The position numbers and the translations under genes are program-made. From Streptococcus marmotae (GTDB lineage Bacteria; Bacillota; Bacilli; Lactobacillales; Streptococcaceae): a stretch of DNA of 64,000 nt. The stretch covers positions 868,001 to 932,000 of the forward strand of contig NZ_CP015196.1 of NCBI RefSeq assembly GCF_001623565.1, written 5' to 3'. The notes under the pieces are model-generated. The model worked only from the letters and a program-made list of their open reading frames with translations. It had not been told where the DNA came from and made no database searches. This document shows, one piece after another, positions 45,152 to 53,427 of the stretch; position 1 is the stretch's first letter; every line of letters starts with the position of its first letter.

Positions 45152-46039
45152 ATGGCGCAAAAAAGAATGTTCAATAAGACCATTACTAATTCCGATAAAT
45201 TCTTAGAATTGCCGTTAAGCACACAAGCCCTCTATTTTCATCTCAATATGAATGCTGATGACGATGGTTTTATCGATAATGCTAAAACTATTAAGCGAAT
45301 GATTGGGGCGAGTGATTTGGATTTAAAAATGTTAGTTGAGCAAAATTTTTTGATTCTTTTTAATAGCGGAATTATAGTAGTCAAGGATTGGCGGATACAT
45401 AATACCATTAGGAACGACCGCTATAATAAAACGGTATATGCAGAAGAATTTAAACAATTGCAAATCGCTGAAAGCAAGGAATACCAAGGGTTTGAGGAGT
45501 CTGGCAACCGTTTGGCAACCGTTTGGAAACCGTCTGGCACCCAATTGGCAACCCAGAAGAGAATAGAAGAGAATAGAATAGATAAGAATAGATTAGATGA
45601 GGATAGAGAAGAGAAGGACAGAGTAGATACTCCCTCGCTCGTCATCGTCAATCATTGTCAAAGTCATGGATTGTTCGTAGATGGACCACAGCTTCAAATG
45701 CTAATGGATTTTCACACGCTTGATGGTATGAATGTCGATGTCATTTGTAGAGCTGTTACAGAAGCGGCAGACAATAACAAACGAAATCTAAAATATATCT
45801 TGGCTATCTTACGGAACTGGAAAGCAGGTGGAATCCTGACGTTGGCTCAAGTTGAGGATAGGGAGCGACAGAGAGTTGAGTCAAAAGCTAAGTCTTTCCA
45901 AGGCGGAAACAGCCCTAACTTGAAACAAACCAACGTCCCTGAATGGTCTACCAAGCCGCCCAAGACTGGGATAACGGCAGAAGGTCAAGCGGAGTTGCAG
46001 AAGTTGGTTGCAGAGCTTGAGGAGCTGGAAAATGGATAA
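45152..46039 (+). CDS. Phage replisome organiser (DnaD-like)
   Basis: A 295-aa replication-initiation protein. The N-terminal winged-helix domain (MFNKTITNSDKFLELPLSTQ, then ALYFHLNMNADDDGFIDNAK) is typical of phage replisome organisers. A DnaD-like C-terminal domain (VICRAVTEAADNNKRNLKYI) precedes an acidic helix. The central region (about 115-150) is low in complexity because it is encoded by iterons and a purine-rich tract, which probably form the replication origin. A GC hairpin (46047-46076) follows. Confidence 0.82.
   Translation: MAQKRMFNKTITNSDKFLELPLSTQALYFHLNMNADDDGFIDNAKTIKRMIGASDLDLKMLVEQNFLILFNSGIIVVKDWRIHNTIRNDRYNKTVYAEEFKQLQIAESKEYQGFEESGNRLATVWKPSGTQLATQKRIEENRIDKNRLDEDREEKDRVDTPSLVIVNHCQSHGLFVDGPQLQMLMDFHTLDGMNVDVICRAVTEAADNNKRNLKYILAILRNWKAGGILTLAQVEDRERQRVESKAKSFQGGNSPNLKQTNVPEWSTKPPKTGITAEGQAELQKLVAELEELENG
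45503..45610 (+). other. Iterons and AT-rich tract: candidate phage replication origin
   Basis: Five contiguous 11-bp repeats at 45503, 45514, 45525, 45536 and 45547: GGCAACCGTTT twice, GGAAACCGTCT, GGCACCCAATT and GGCAACCCAGA. A tract of repeated AGAATAGA-type units (45556-45610) that could unwind easily follows. The location inside the replisome-organiser gene matches many siphophage origins. Confidence 0.72.
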
Positions 46040-46046
46040 AGAAAAA

Positions 46047-46076
46047 GCCCCAACGGACGGCAATCCGAAAAGGGGC
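46047..46076 (+). terminator. Hairpin after the replisome organiser
   Basis: GCCCC..CGGA and TCCG..GGGGC pair. The following bases are A-rich rather than a T run, so termination would be weak; it may be an mRNA stability element. Confidence 0.5.
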
Positions 46077-46124
46077 ATACAAAAAATTACGAGGTAATTA
46101 TATCATGAAAGAGGCGAGGGTGCA

Positions 46125-46379
46125 ATGAATCCGCAAGAAAGTTTTAATGAGTTGGTTAATTCTCTTGCTATGCAAATCGCAGAAAAAGCACTTGAGGCGA
46201 TAAGCGAACGAGATAGGAATATCTGGCTGACTCAACAGGAGTTGATGGATAGGGAAGGGTTATCGTGGCGGGAAGTGAAGCGGATGGAGAGCTACGGTCT
46301 TCGGTTTTACAAAAATGGCAAGCGCAAAGAATATTGCCTTGCAGATGTAAATGAGGTTAAACACTTAATGAAACAATAA
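46125..46379 (+). CDS. DUF771-like excisionase-type protein
   Basis: An 84-aa protein with a winged-helix excisionase-like pattern: WLTQQELMDREGLSWREVKR, then GLRFYKNGKRKEYCLADVNE. Proteins of this kind are common in streptococcal phage early regions and are annotated DUF771. It may act as a DNA-architectural factor. GAGG lies upstream of the ATG. Confidence 0.7.
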   Translation: MNPQESFNELVNSLAMQIAEKALEAISERDRNIWLTQQELMDREGLSWREVKRMESYGLRFYKNGKRKEYCLADVNEVKHLMKQ

Positions 46380-46407
46380 GCGCTGGGGAGTGCTGAAGGA
46401 GAATAGC

Positions 46408-46632
46408 ATGTTTGAAAAGTTGAAACAGTTTTTGGGGTTATCAGCCCAAGAGGAAAAAGAGCAGTTGCCAGATGAAGCTGAGAAATGGCGGAGTTTGGCG
46501 ATTGAGTATTGGCAGTTTGCGGAGAAAGAAAAATTAGGCCATCGACGAGCTCGGGCGAAATTATACAAGCTACAGGCGCAGGTGGACTATTACAAGAATT
46601 TACTAGAGATACATGAGGTGGATTATGAGTGA
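46408..46632 (+). CDS. Phage protein of unknown function
   Basis: A 74-aa charged, helical protein (MFEKLKQFLGLSAQEEKEQL, then KLGHRRARAKLYKLQAQVDY) with coiled-coil character at the C-terminus. The ATG at 46408 has AAGGAG 6 nt ahead. It overlaps the next gene by 8 nt. Confidence 0.65.
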   Translation: MFEKLKQFLGLSAQEEKEQLPDEAEKWRSLAIEYWQFAEKEKLGHRRARAKLYKLQAQVDYYKNLLEIHEVDYE

Positions 46633-46945
46633 TTTTTTAGGCGGGGCATGTGTTGCGCTGGCATTCTTCATGATTTGCTTGGGCGTTGCGATTACGGATC
46701 AGTACAAGCTGGAGAAACAGCGTAAGAAGCGTGAGAAGCAGTTATTGATTGAACAGCATGAGCGAGAGTTAGAAGCAAATGCGGTTGCTAGGTATAAACA
46801 CATTAAGAATGCTCAAACACGTTGGTCTGTCAGCAGAGGTCCACAAGTACAAGCTGAGATTGATAGATATGCAAGGCAGCATGTAGTTGTAGTTCCAACG
46901 CAAAAACCAAAGGCAAATAGAAAGTACGGTGCAAAATATGCTTAG
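46625..46945 (+). CDS. Phage membrane-anchored protein
   Basis: A 106-aa protein. One membrane helix near the start (GGACVALAFFMICLGVAIT) is followed by a long, very basic cytoplasmic part (KLEKQRKKREKQLLIEQHER). The ATG at 46625 follows GAGGTG; the ATG at 46613 is less well placed. Function unknown. Confidence 0.65.
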   Translation: MSDFLGGACVALAFFMICLGVAITDQYKLEKQRKKREKQLLIEQHERELEANAVARYKHIKNAQTRWSVSRGPQVQAEIDRYARQHVVVVPTQKPKANRKYGAKYA

Positions 46946-47102
46946 TAAACGTAAGAAACAGGAATTTGAGTTAGCGTGGCATAAAGCGACGGAGAAAGAA
47001 CGTGAGGCAGTTGTGGATGTTCTTGACAACAAGGCGCAGTATTTGAAACAAATGCGGGCGCTATGCCAGAAACATGTGAAGGAGGGAGTATGGAGCATTT
47101 GA
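46938..47102 (+). CDS. Short phage protein
   Basis: A 54-aa frame (MLSKRKKQEFELAWHKATEK, then EREAVVDVLDNKAQYLKQMR) that overlaps both neighbours by 8 and 13 nt. Its position fits the head-to-tail packing of the early operon. It is basic and helical; no family is recognised. Confidence 0.55.
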   Translation: MLSKRKKQEFELAWHKATEKEREAVVDVLDNKAQYLKQMRALCQKHVKEGVWSI

Positions 47103-47425
47103 AAGATTTGACGGCAGAAGAAGCAAATGTATTGAATTTTATCATTGCGCATGGAACGTGTGAGAATCCTATTCCGGCAAAAAAAGCATGGAAAGCATTA
47201 GGGCTTTATAAGCGCAAACTAGAAAACATTGTCGAGTGTTTGAAGCGGAAAGGCCATCCGGTCGGTAGTCTAAAGGGCAAAAAGCATGGGTTGTATGCAG
47301 CACGAAATAGAGAAGAGCTGGAGATGGGTTTACGGGCGAACGTAACGCAGGCACGTACAACCTTGCAAATTGCAAAAGTACAACGTGGCATTGATTTTGA
47401 GGAATATTGGACACGGAGGTCTTGA
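47090..47425 (+). CDS. Phage protein of unknown function
   Basis: A 111-aa protein starting at the ATG behind AAGGAGGG (MEHLKDLTAEEANVLNFIIA). The pattern of an N-terminal helical part with KKAWKALGLYKRKLENIVEC and HPVGSLKGKKHGLYAA suggests a winged-helix-like DNA-binding domain. This is by eye only. No family name is offered. Confidence 0.6.
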   Translation: MEHLKDLTAEEANVLNFIIAHGTCENPIPAKKAWKALGLYKRKLENIVECLKRKGHPVGSLKGKKHGLYAARNREELEMGLRANVTQARTTLQIAKVQRGIDFEEYWTRRS

Positions 47426-47426
47426 C

Positions 47427-47561
47427 ATGATGAGTCGTGAATACCGTTGCGCAGATTGTGGATACGAATGGTCTGAGATTTCGGAATATAAAGCGTTAGA
47501 TTGTCCCGAGTGTCAAAGCGACATTGTTGATGTAACGTGGCAGGCTAGAGCTTATGATTGA
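47427..47561 (+). CDS. Small zinc-ribbon protein
   Basis: A 44-aa rubredoxin-like zinc ribbon: CADCGYEW and CPECQSD give four Cys in two CxxC pairs. GGAGG lies 8 nt before the ATG. It overlaps the next gene by 8 nt. Its role in the phage is unknown. Confidence 0.65.
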   Translation: MMSREYRCADCGYEWSEISEYKALDCPECQSDIVDVTWQARAYD

Positions 47562-47730
47562 CTTACAAACGAAAGACCAGTATGAGGACAACCTCTACTG
47601 GTGGAGAAGGTACTCAAGTCTAGCAGATGAACTGGCAGAGGTGTATCTGTTGATTGAGTGGCAGAAAAAAGAGATCAAGCGCTTAGAGCGTGAAAATTGG
47701 AATTTAAAACAGACGAAGAGGAGAAAATAG
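47554..47730 (+). CDS. Short phage protein
   Basis: A 58-aa frame (MIDLQTKDQYEDNLYWWRRY, then LIEWQKKEIKRLERENWNLK), acidic then strongly basic, with coiled-coil character. It overlaps the zinc-ribbon gene and ends exactly where the next gene begins (TAG then ATG). That spacing supports it as real. Confidence 0.6.
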   Translation: MIDLQTKDQYEDNLYWWRRYSSLADELAEVYLLIEWQKKEIKRLERENWNLKQTKRRK

Positions 47731-48213
47731 ATGGCTTATTTGTATGAACTAGAAGGAATTTATGCTCAGTTGCAAGAGATGGAGCTTGACGATGAGACGT
47801 TTCGTGATACTCTAGAGAGCCTTGATTTTCAAGGGCAGCTGGAAGTTAATATCGAGTATTTTGTCAAAATGATGAAGAATAGCTTGGCTGATGCGGAAAT
47901 TTACAAGGCGGAAGCAAGCAAATTCACTGAAAAACGCAAGCAAGCGGAGCAGAAGGCAGAACGTTACAAGGGAATCATCAAGAATGCGATGAAGCTGTCG
48001 CAGGTCAAAAAGGTCGAGACGGAGTTGTTCAAGGTTTCCGTCAGCGATCGAAAGACGGTGCAGATTGTGGATGAGACGAAGATTCCGTTGCAGTACATGA
48101 AGGAGAAAATTGAGTATACACCAATCAAGGCAGATATCAAAAAGGCGCTTGAAGCTGGAGAGGTGATTGAAGGTGCAGAATTTGGGTATTCGGAAAGCGT
48201 GGTGGTTAAATGA
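47731..48213 (+). CDS. Gp157-family phage protein
   Basis: A 160-aa protein matching the siphovirus Gp157 family: MAYLYELEGIYAQLQEMELD at the start, a long coiled coil (SKFTEKRKQAEQKAERYKGI) and VKKVETELFKVSVSDRKTVQ at the end. Family members are replication/recombination accessories in streptococcal phages and sit beside annealing proteins, as here. GAGGAGA precedes it. It overlaps the next gene by 4 nt. Confidence 0.85.
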   Translation: MAYLYELEGIYAQLQEMELDDETFRDTLESLDFQGQLEVNIEYFVKMMKNSLADAEIYKAEASKFTEKRKQAEQKAERYKGIIKNAMKLSQVKKVETELFKVSVSDRKTVQIVDETKIPLQYMKEKIEYTPIKADIKKALEAGEVIEGAEFGYSESVVVK

Positions 48214-48818
48214 GTCAGAGCGGTATGACTTTTGAAGAGTTGCAAAAGAAGATGCAGATAGCAAAAACAAAGCAGGGTGATGTCAAGTATGCGTTTAGGA
48301 ATGCGGAACAGATTGAGACGCATTTTAAGAAAGTATCATCTGGTTGGGTATTAACGTTTGAAGATGCGTTGCAAGAAATGGCTGGACGAATTTTTTATAT
48401 CGCTAAAGTGATTGTGCAGAAAGATTCGGAGAAATACAGTAGTCAAGGCATTGCGGAATTGGGAGAAGTTCCAGTATTGACGACTAAAACGGGAAAAACC
48501 ATTCAGCAAATGCAGATTCCGCAGTGGACGGGAGCTGTTGGCTCATACGCAAGGAAGTATGCATTGCAGGGTGTGTTTGCGATGGGAGAAGAGGATGTGG
48601 ATTCTTTTCAAAAAATTGGCGTAGATGAGCTAAATGAAATAACAGACCGTTTAGAAAGTAAATGCGATACAGAAGAAAAAATGCAAGAAGCGGTCGCTTG
48701 GATTTGTGAAAAAAATGGCATTTTAAAGTTAGAAGATTTGACGATGAACCAGTATCAAGCGGTGTTGGGACTTATCGCTAAACTCGGAAATAAAAAGAAA
48801 GTGGATAAACAAGAATGA
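48210..48818 (+). CDS. erf: ERF-family single-strand annealing protein
   Basis: A 202-aa recombinase of the ERF family that anneals complementary single strands during phage recombination. The diagnostic [19 protein letters not shown] lies around residues 108-126. The N-terminus has [20 protein letters not shown]. It overlaps gp157 upstream and ssb downstream by 4 nt each, forming a recombination module with them. Confidence 0.88.
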   Translation: MSQSGMTFEELQKKMQIAKTKQGDVKYAFRNAEQIETHFKKVSSGWVLTFEDALQEMAGRIFYIAKVIVQKDSEKYSSQGIAELGEVPVLTTKTGKTIQQMQIPQWTGAVGSYARKYALQGVFAMGEEDVDSFQKIGVDELNEITDRLESKCDTEEKMQEAVAWICEKNGILKLEDLTMNQYQAVLGLIAKLGNKKKVDKQE

Positions 48819-49249
48819 TAAACAATGTAGTTTTAGTGGGTCGGATGACGAGAGATGCGGAGTTGAAATATACTCCGTCTAATCAGGCAGTCGCGACATT
48901 TACGCTTGCGGTGAATCGCAATTTCAAGAATCAGAATGGCGAGCGGGAGGCGGATTTTATTAACTGCGTGATGTGGCGACAACAGGCTGAGAATTTGGCC
49001 AATTGGGCTAAGAAGGGCGCTTTGATTGGGATTACAGGCAGCATACAGACACGAAGTTATGACAACCAGCAGGGGCAACGGGTCTATGTGACAGAAGTGA
49101 TTGCCAACAATTTCCAATTGCTAGAGAGTCGCAATCAGGGTGGCCAAGGTGGTTCTTCCCAAAATGAAAACAAGCAAGAGCAGACTAGCTTTTTCCAGGG
49201 GCAGACAACAACACCGATGGAACTCTCAGATGATGATTTGCCGTTTTAA
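48815..49249 (+). CDS. ssb: Single-stranded DNA-binding protein
   Basis: A 144-aa phage SSB. The OB fold runs from [20 protein letters not shown] to [14 protein letters not shown] Gln/Asn/Gly-rich linker leads to the acidic tip [10 protein letters not shown]. The same last seven residues end the zinc-ribbon protein at 41017. It coats ssDNA for ERF-mediated annealing and replication. Confidence 0.96.
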   Translation: MINNVVLVGRMTRDAELKYTPSNQAVATFTLAVNRNFKNQNGEREADFINCVMWRQQAENLANWAKKGALIGITGSIQTRSYDNQQGQRVYVTEVIANNFQLLESRNQGGQGGSSQNENKQEQTSFFQGQTTTPMELSDDDLPF

Positions 49250-49259
49250 GAGGTGACAG

Positions 49260-49490
49260 ATGAAATTAAAGATTACTCAGCACAGTGAACATCCGAACGT
49301 CTATATCGTTTGGCACGGTGAGTTTACGAGGACGATAGTGCATCAGGTTGTTGAGGATTTCGAAATGTTCAAATATTGGTTTGAGCAACAACGGTACTAT
49401 CTGACCTCTAATCAATTTCTGATTTTAGATGATGAATGGCTAGAGATGGTGCTTGCATTTTATCAACAGCGAGATGAATTGCCTATATGA
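49260..49490 (+). CDS. Phage protein of unknown function
   Basis: A 76-aa aromatic-rich protein (MKLKITQHSEHPNVYIVWHG, then DEWLEMVLAFYQQRDELPI) between ssb and the resolvase gene. AGAGGTGA precedes the ATG and its end overlaps the next gene by 4 nt. No family recognised. Confidence 0.65.
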   Translation: MKLKITQHSEHPNVYIVWHGEFTRTIVHQVVEDFEMFKYWFEQQRYYLTSNQFLILDDEWLEMVLAFYQQRDELPI

Positions 49491-49879
49491 AATTTGAGTT
49501 TATTTTGAGTAACACGAAACAGCGCAAAGAGATGTTGAATGCGAATGACAGACCGCATTGGACACAGAAGGCTCAAATCACTGCCTATCTTCGCCGTATT
49601 GCCGTTTTAAAAGGTCAGGAGTATAAAACTATACCCTATACTAAAAAACGCCCCTGCGGGCTTGTGGTGACGATTTGCGCACCAACTAAGAGACGAATGG
49701 ATCCGCCGAACTTTTATCCGACTGTAAAAGCACTGGTTGATGGCCTGACAGATGCTGGTATTTGGTCGGATGACAATCATGAAGTGATTCGGTTTATGAC
49801 TTTTGAATACGGCGGGCTTAGTGGTGTGAAAGGAAAATATAAAATCGTGATAGAGGTTGAGGAGATAGAAAATGGGTAA
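49487..49879 (+). CDS. RusA-like Holliday junction resolvase
   Basis: A 130-aa endonuclease of the RusA fold. The catalytic acidic residues lie in RRMDPPNFYPTVKALVDGLT and DAGIWSDDNHEV. It resolves Holliday junctions made during phage recombination, so it fits with ERF and SSB upstream. It overlaps its neighbours on both sides by 4-8 nt. Confidence 0.85.
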   Translation: MKFEFILSNTKQRKEMLNANDRPHWTQKAQITAYLRRIAVLKGQEYKTIPYTKKRPCGLVVTICAPTKRRMDPPNFYPTVKALVDGLTDAGIWSDDNHEVIRFMTFEYGGLSGVKGKYKIVIEVEEIENG

Positions 49880-50108
49880 ACGAAGACGTTTAAGCGATGC
49901 GCAAGTAAAACATTTTAGCGTTAAGCTACGTGCTTTGCGTAAGCAAATGGGACTGACACAACGGGGATTGTCCCTGAAGTTGGGCTATCATTATTCGGTG
50001 CTCAGTAACTGGGAGCTTGGCAATTTTGCCCCAAGCAAGGAAGCGTTGGAAGATATTTGCACGTTCTTTAGTGTGAGTGAAGAAGAGTTGATTGGAGAAA
50101 GTAGATGA
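49872..50108 (+). CDS. HTH-XRE regulator
   Basis: A 78-aa DNA-binding protein (MGKRRRLSDAQVKHFSVKLR, with MGLTQRGLSLKLGYHYSVLS as helix-turn-helix). It has a basic N-terminus and overlaps the resolvase gene and the next gene. Target unknown. Confidence 0.8.
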   Translation: MGKRRRLSDAQVKHFSVKLRALRKQMGLTQRGLSLKLGYHYSVLSNWELGNFAPSKEALEDICTFFSVSEEELIGESR

Positions 50109-50347
50109 AACAATTTGATAATATAACAAAACCCCAACACTACCACGGGAAATACGGGCTTGAAGCCATGAGCGTTGTCGATAATTTTATCGGTGATTTA
50201 GCTGGGAAGGCAGCCTATTGTTGGGGCAATGTCATCAAGTATTTATTGCGGTTTCAGATGAAAAATGGGGTTGAGGACTTGAAAAAGGCTCGGCAACATC
50301 TGGATTGGTTGATTGGGGAGATGGAGAAAACAGATGAAACAATTTAA
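50105..50347 (+). CDS. DUF3310-family nucleotide kinase-like protein
   Basis: An 80-aa protein of the DUF3310 family: ITKPQHYHGKYGLEAMSVVD, then FCWGN-like AAYCWGNVIKYLLRFQ and ARQHLDWLI. Phage members are often called SaV-like or nucleotide kinase-like, without a proven activity. It overlaps both neighbours. Confidence 0.8.
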   Translation: MKQFDNITKPQHYHGKYGLEAMSVVDNFIGDLAGKAAYCWGNVIKYLLRFQMKNGVEDLKKARQHLDWLIGEMEKTDETI

Positions 50348-50924
50348 ATTTGGAGATAAAGTGAGAGTATTACCACAAGAGGAACGACCTGACCGCTGGT
50401 TAGGGCAAATGATGCAGTATCAGAATGGGATTGGTATTGTTGTAAATAGAAAAGTACCTTATTGTTACGTATGTTTTGAAGATGGTTCTACGTGGAGTTA
50501 TGATGAAGAACAGCTTGAACTAGTGACTGACGAACTACAGAAAGTGAAAATTCCGCAATTTGTGGCGGATTGGATTGAAGAATGTAAAATAATCTACAAT
50601 CTTTATGGAGTAATGGGGCGAATCCATGACAACCTAGTTCCAGAAGACATTCTTAAATGGTTTGTTCACAATCCTACAAGAACAGGAGACATTTTAGCTC
50701 GTGCTTGGCTTGATGGTTATGAGATTGAGCAGGAGAAGAAATATCGGGTACCACTTGAGGGATTGGTTTCTGCAAACGGTCAGCAGTATTTATCAAAAGG
50801 CGAGAACCATTCAGATAGTTTTTTCGCTTGTGCAAGGGACAGTATCCTGATTCAGGAGTTTACACTTGAAGAAATTCCAGAGCATTATAGAGAGTTTGCA
50901 GTGGAGGTAGAAGTAGATGAATAA
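50334..50924 (+). CDS. DUF1642-type phage protein (copy 1)
   Basis: A 196-aa protein, starting at the ATG at 50334 (MKQFKFGDKVRVLPQEERPD). The N-terminal part (to about 75) resembles an SH3-like binding domain. The C-terminal part with KIPQFVADWIEECKIIYNLY and EYRVPLEGL-like KYRVPLEGLV follows the DUF1642 pattern. It shares layout with the next gene. Confidence 0.7.
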   Translation: MKQFKFGDKVRVLPQEERPDRWLGQMMQYQNGIGIVVNRKVPYCYVCFEDGSTWSYDEEQLELVTDELQKVKIPQFVADWIEECKIIYNLYGVMGRIHDNLVPEDILKWFVHNPTRTGDILARAWLDGYEIEQEKKYRVPLEGLVSANGQQYLSKGENHSDSFFACARDSILIQEFTLEEIPEHYREFAVEVEVDE

Positions 50925-51513
50925 ACAAGAAGTGATTAAAACAGGGGACAGAGTTATCACTCGGGGTGTAGTTGTTCGCAACTTTGAGGGATACGGTGGT
51001 TGCCAATTTTCAGAAGTCGAAACTGATAAAGGAGCGATAATTACTTGTGCGACGGAACACCTTGAACCCGATGAACCACAGAAAGTGAAAGTGTCACAAG
51101 TAGCTGTAGATTATTATGAGCAATATAAAGACGAATTATCTGGTTTTGATGAATGGTTCAGCGGTTTATATAGTTATGAGTTTGAAAATGATTTTGACAA
51201 AGCTGAAGAACTACAAACTTGGCTATATGACAATGATGATAAGACGAATCGTCAGAGAGAGTTTGCTCTTGCAACGTTGATTGTAAATGGTTTAGATGCA
51301 GTTGAGGTTGAGCAGGAGAAGTTGTATACAGTCGAGATACCAGACCCGAATATTGATGAATACAGCATAGTGTTAGGTCGCAAAGAAGGGAAAGTGTGTA
51401 TCAGGCAATCCATGTCGAAAACATGGAAAATGAGCTGTAGCAATCAGCTCACCGAAGCCGAAATCAAGCAAGATTTTGAGTGGGCTTGGCAGTTTGCGAA
51501 GGAGGTGGAGTGA
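50917..51513 (+). CDS. DUF1642-type phage protein (copy 2)
   Basis: A 198-aa acidic protein. It opens with a GDRVITRGVVVRNFEGYGGC SH3-like segment and continues with KVSQVAVDYYEQYKDELSGF and LYTVEIPDPNIDEYSIVLGR, both DUF1642-like. The shared architecture with the preceding gene suggests duplication and divergence. Function unknown. Confidence 0.7.
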   Translation: MNKQEVIKTGDRVITRGVVVRNFEGYGGCQFSEVETDKGAIITCATEHLEPDEPQKVKVSQVAVDYYEQYKDELSGFDEWFSGLYSYEFENDFDKAEELQTWLYDNDDKTNRQREFALATLIVNGLDAVEVEQEKLYTVEIPDPNIDEYSIVLGRKEGKVCIRQSMSKTWKMSCSNQLTEAEIKQDFEWAWQFAKEVE

Positions 51514-51944
51514 TGATTAGCACAAGGGAGAAGAATCAGATTTTAGATGGTTTGGATTTCCGCGTCTATAATGGGCTGCGAAAGACCATGAGGCCTGTCA
51601 GGGGCTTTCTCAAAAAAGATGATGGAGAGATTCACGTCAGTATCGGGAGGGACAGCAGTGGCTACAACACCGTGCCGCTTTTTTGGGAAAATCCAGATGG
51701 TGTCCGTCAGGCTTATCTGATGAAATACACGGGTCTGCGTGATTTTCGCAACAAGAAAATTTACGAGGGCGATATTTTGGAAGAGCCAGATAGCGGTTTT
51801 CGTTTCGAGGTTAAGTTTCGAAAAGATAGGCCTGTTGTTTATTACAAGGGCAAATACAGCGATGATTTAGCAGAGTTAAACAGGCTGATGCGTGTGGTTG
51901 GGAATATCTATCAGAATAAAGAGTTGTTGGAGGTCGAGGAGTGA
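51513..51944 (+). CDS. YopX-family protein
   Basis: A 143-aa protein. The hallmark YopX pattern is seen in MKYTGLRDFRNKKIYEGDIL followed by a beta-rich C-terminal part ending VVGNIYQNKELLE. The ATG overlaps the preceding stop (TGATG) and GGAGGTGG lies ahead. YopX proteins are common phage and plasmid accessories of unknown function. Confidence 0.85.
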   Translation: MISTREKNQILDGLDFRVYNGLRKTMRPVRGFLKKDDGEIHVSIGRDSSGYNTVPLFWENPDGVRQAYLMKYTGLRDFRNKKIYEGDILEEPDSGFRFEVKFRKDRPVVYYKGKYSDDLAELNRLMRVVGNIYQNKELLEVEE

Positions 51945-52156
51945 AAGTCTATTGGGGGACTAGCGAGCAGAGAGAATTGCTAGGCGAATGTGAGACGCAG
52001 AATCAGGCTTTTGACGTGATTGATCATCATGTTAGGACGAAGCGTGAAATCAGTGCGCCGTACTATCGCTTTTGGAACAAAGATGGCCAGCTAGTGATTG
52101 ATTATGGAAGTTACAGGAATTTTTATTATGTAGATTTTGAGGAGGCTGTCCAATGA
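51941..52156 (+). CDS. Phage protein of unknown function
   Basis: A 71-aa protein starting with GTG (MKVYWGTSEQRELLGECETQ), overlapping YopX by 4 nt and the next gene by 4 nt. It is rich in aromatic residues (PYYRFWNKDGQLVIDYGSYR). No family recognised. Confidence 0.65.
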   Translation: MKVYWGTSEQRELLGECETQNQAFDVIDHHVRTKREISAPYYRFWNKDGQLVIDYGSYRNFYYVDFEEAVQ

Positions 52157-52335
52157 CCACACAGATAAAATTAATCATCGTGCTCATTGCGCTATTTCTG
52201 CTGTCCACGCTGTTTTTGATGGTGTTGTCAATCAGAAGTCTACAAGACCAGATTGACGGGCTGTACCAACGCAACGAAGTGCTTACGCAACAGTTGCAAG
52301 AGATGAATAAGTATGTACAGTATCCAGGAGGGTAA
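52153..52335 (+). CDS. Small membrane protein with coiled coil
   Basis: A 60-aa protein. One N-terminal membrane helix (IKLIIVLIALFLLSTLFLMV) is followed by a short coiled coil (SLQDQIDGLYQRNEVLTQQL). It resembles Rz- or FtsL-like topologies, but nothing else supports such a role here. Confidence 0.6.
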   Translation: MTTQIKLIIVLIALFLLSTLFLMVLSIRSLQDQIDGLYQRNEVLTQQLQEMNKYVQYPGG

Positions 52336-52336
52336 A

Positions 52337-52636
52337 ATGACAACAGCTGAGAAAGTGGCCTACATTTTAAAAGTCAACTACTGGACGCAGCAGCAACTTG
52401 GAGAGAAAATCGGCGTAACTTTTAACACGATTTCTAAGTGGAAGCGAGGTTTTGCTATAAGCGATGAAAATCGCCTTAAAATCGAACAGCTCTACAACCA
52501 AGCAAGGAGATTGGAGTGGGAACGTAGGCAACTGAAGCCGGAACCGATGCAAAATCCGAAAGTGAAAGGCAAAGTCTTGTCAGAACGTGGGAAGATAGTG
52601 TTTAAATTCCCGTGGTACGGTTACCAGCGAAAATAA
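52337..52636 (+). CDS. HTH-XRE family protein
   Basis: A 99-aa protein. The N-terminal 60 residues form a helix-turn-helix (VNYWTQQQLGEKIGVTFNTI, then SKWKRGF); the basic tail (EPMQNPKVKGKVLSERGKIV) may contact DNA. AGGAGG precedes the ATG. A CAGCAATTGCTG hairpin lies just downstream (52645-52660). Confidence 0.7.
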   Translation: MTTAEKVAYILKVNYWTQQQLGEKIGVTFNTISKWKRGFAISDENRLKIEQLYNQARRLEWERRQLKPEPMQNPKVKGKVLSERGKIVFKFPWYGYQRK

Positions 52637-52708
52637 AAAAAGCCAGCAATTGCTGACTCCTTGTGAATAATAACCATATCAATATTATATCACAAAGGAG
52701 ACAGCGAA

Positions 52709-53143
52709 GTGACTTTTTTTCCAGAGATCGATGAAAAACAGACAATCAGAAACGCTAAGAGGAAACTGAGAGAGTATCCACGCTGGAGGCGGATTGCAGG
52801 TGATGTTGACGGCCAGAAAGTCACAGCGACTTACTCTTTTGAGCCTAGGCAATCGCATGGTACACCTAGCCGTCCAGTTGAGCGGCTGGCGATAAGTAAG
52901 GTAGCCGCATTAGCAGAGCTTGAAGCTATCGAGTATGCGGTGGGTCATCTGCTTGATCCGTATCATAGGCGGATTTTGTACGAGAAATTTTTATGTAATC
53001 GTCCTAAATATGATTTTGAAATCTATCATGGTTTATTCATGAGTGAGGGGAGTTACTATCACGCATTATCCATTGCGCTGATAGAGTTCGCAGAAGTATA
53101 CCGTGGTGGGGTATTGCTTGTAGAAATTGCAGATACAACCTAG
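52709..53143 (+). CDS. ArpU-family phage transcriptional regulator
   Basis: A 144-aa protein starting with GTG behind AAAGGAG. The family pattern is MTFFPEIDEKQTIRNAKRKL at the start and LLDPYHRRILYEKFLCNRPK, with the HTH-like YDFEIYHGLFMSEGSYYHAL. ArpU/RinA-type proteins activate the late (packaging and structural) operon. Its place right before the late promoter region fits this. Confidence 0.85.
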   Translation: MTFFPEIDEKQTIRNAKRKLREYPRWRRIAGDVDGQKVTATYSFEPRQSHGTPSRPVERLAISKVAALAELEAIEYAVGHLLDPYHRRILYEKFLCNRPKYDFEIYHGLFMSEGSYYHALSIALIEFAEVYRGGVLLVEIADTT

Positions 53144-53241
53144 TTTTTGCATAGTTGGCGTGAAGTTTGTAGACCATTTATGGTGATAAAATGGTATTGT
53201 CATAGGATTAGGTCAGGAAGCGTATGGCGCTCTGGCCATTT
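53144..53241 (+). promoter_or_regulatory. Probable late promoter region
   Basis: A non-coding stretch between ArpU and the tRNA with the dyad ACCAT-TT-ATGGT (53173-53184) immediately before TAAAAT (53187-53192). No consensus -35 is present, as expected of an activator-dependent late promoter. ArpU is the natural candidate activator. Confidence 0.5.
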
Positions 53242-53324
53242 GGAGAGTTGGTTCGATGGGTTGGGACAGCGAACTGTAAATCCGTTCTTGTTTGAAGGCG
53301 CAGGTTCGAATCCTGCACTCTCCG
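53242..53324 (+). tRNA. tRNA-Tyr (anticodon GTA), phage-borne
   Basis: The acceptor stem GGAGAGT/ACTCTCC pairs perfectly. The D arm is GTTC/GGAC, the anticodon loop CTGTAAA (GTA, Tyr), a class II variable arm has CTT/AAG, and the T arm is GCAGG-TTCGAAT-CCTGC. The anticodon stem GCGAA/TCCGT has an A-C mismatch and a G-T pair. No CCA is encoded, and the discriminator base is G rather than the usual A for Tyr. It may be poorly charged or serve another role. Confidence 0.7.
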
Positions 53325-53427
53325 TAATATGGGGTTGATGACAATATCCCCTTCAGCGACGGTTGATAAAAATGTGCATCAAGCACGGCTTCACGCCTGA
53401 AAATAAAAGGGTAGAAGACTTGTCTGT

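Noticed and set aside
52153..52335. Holin or Rz-like lysis protein
   Set aside because: Topology alone is not enough, and lysis genes of this phage type lie after the tail genes, beyond the window.
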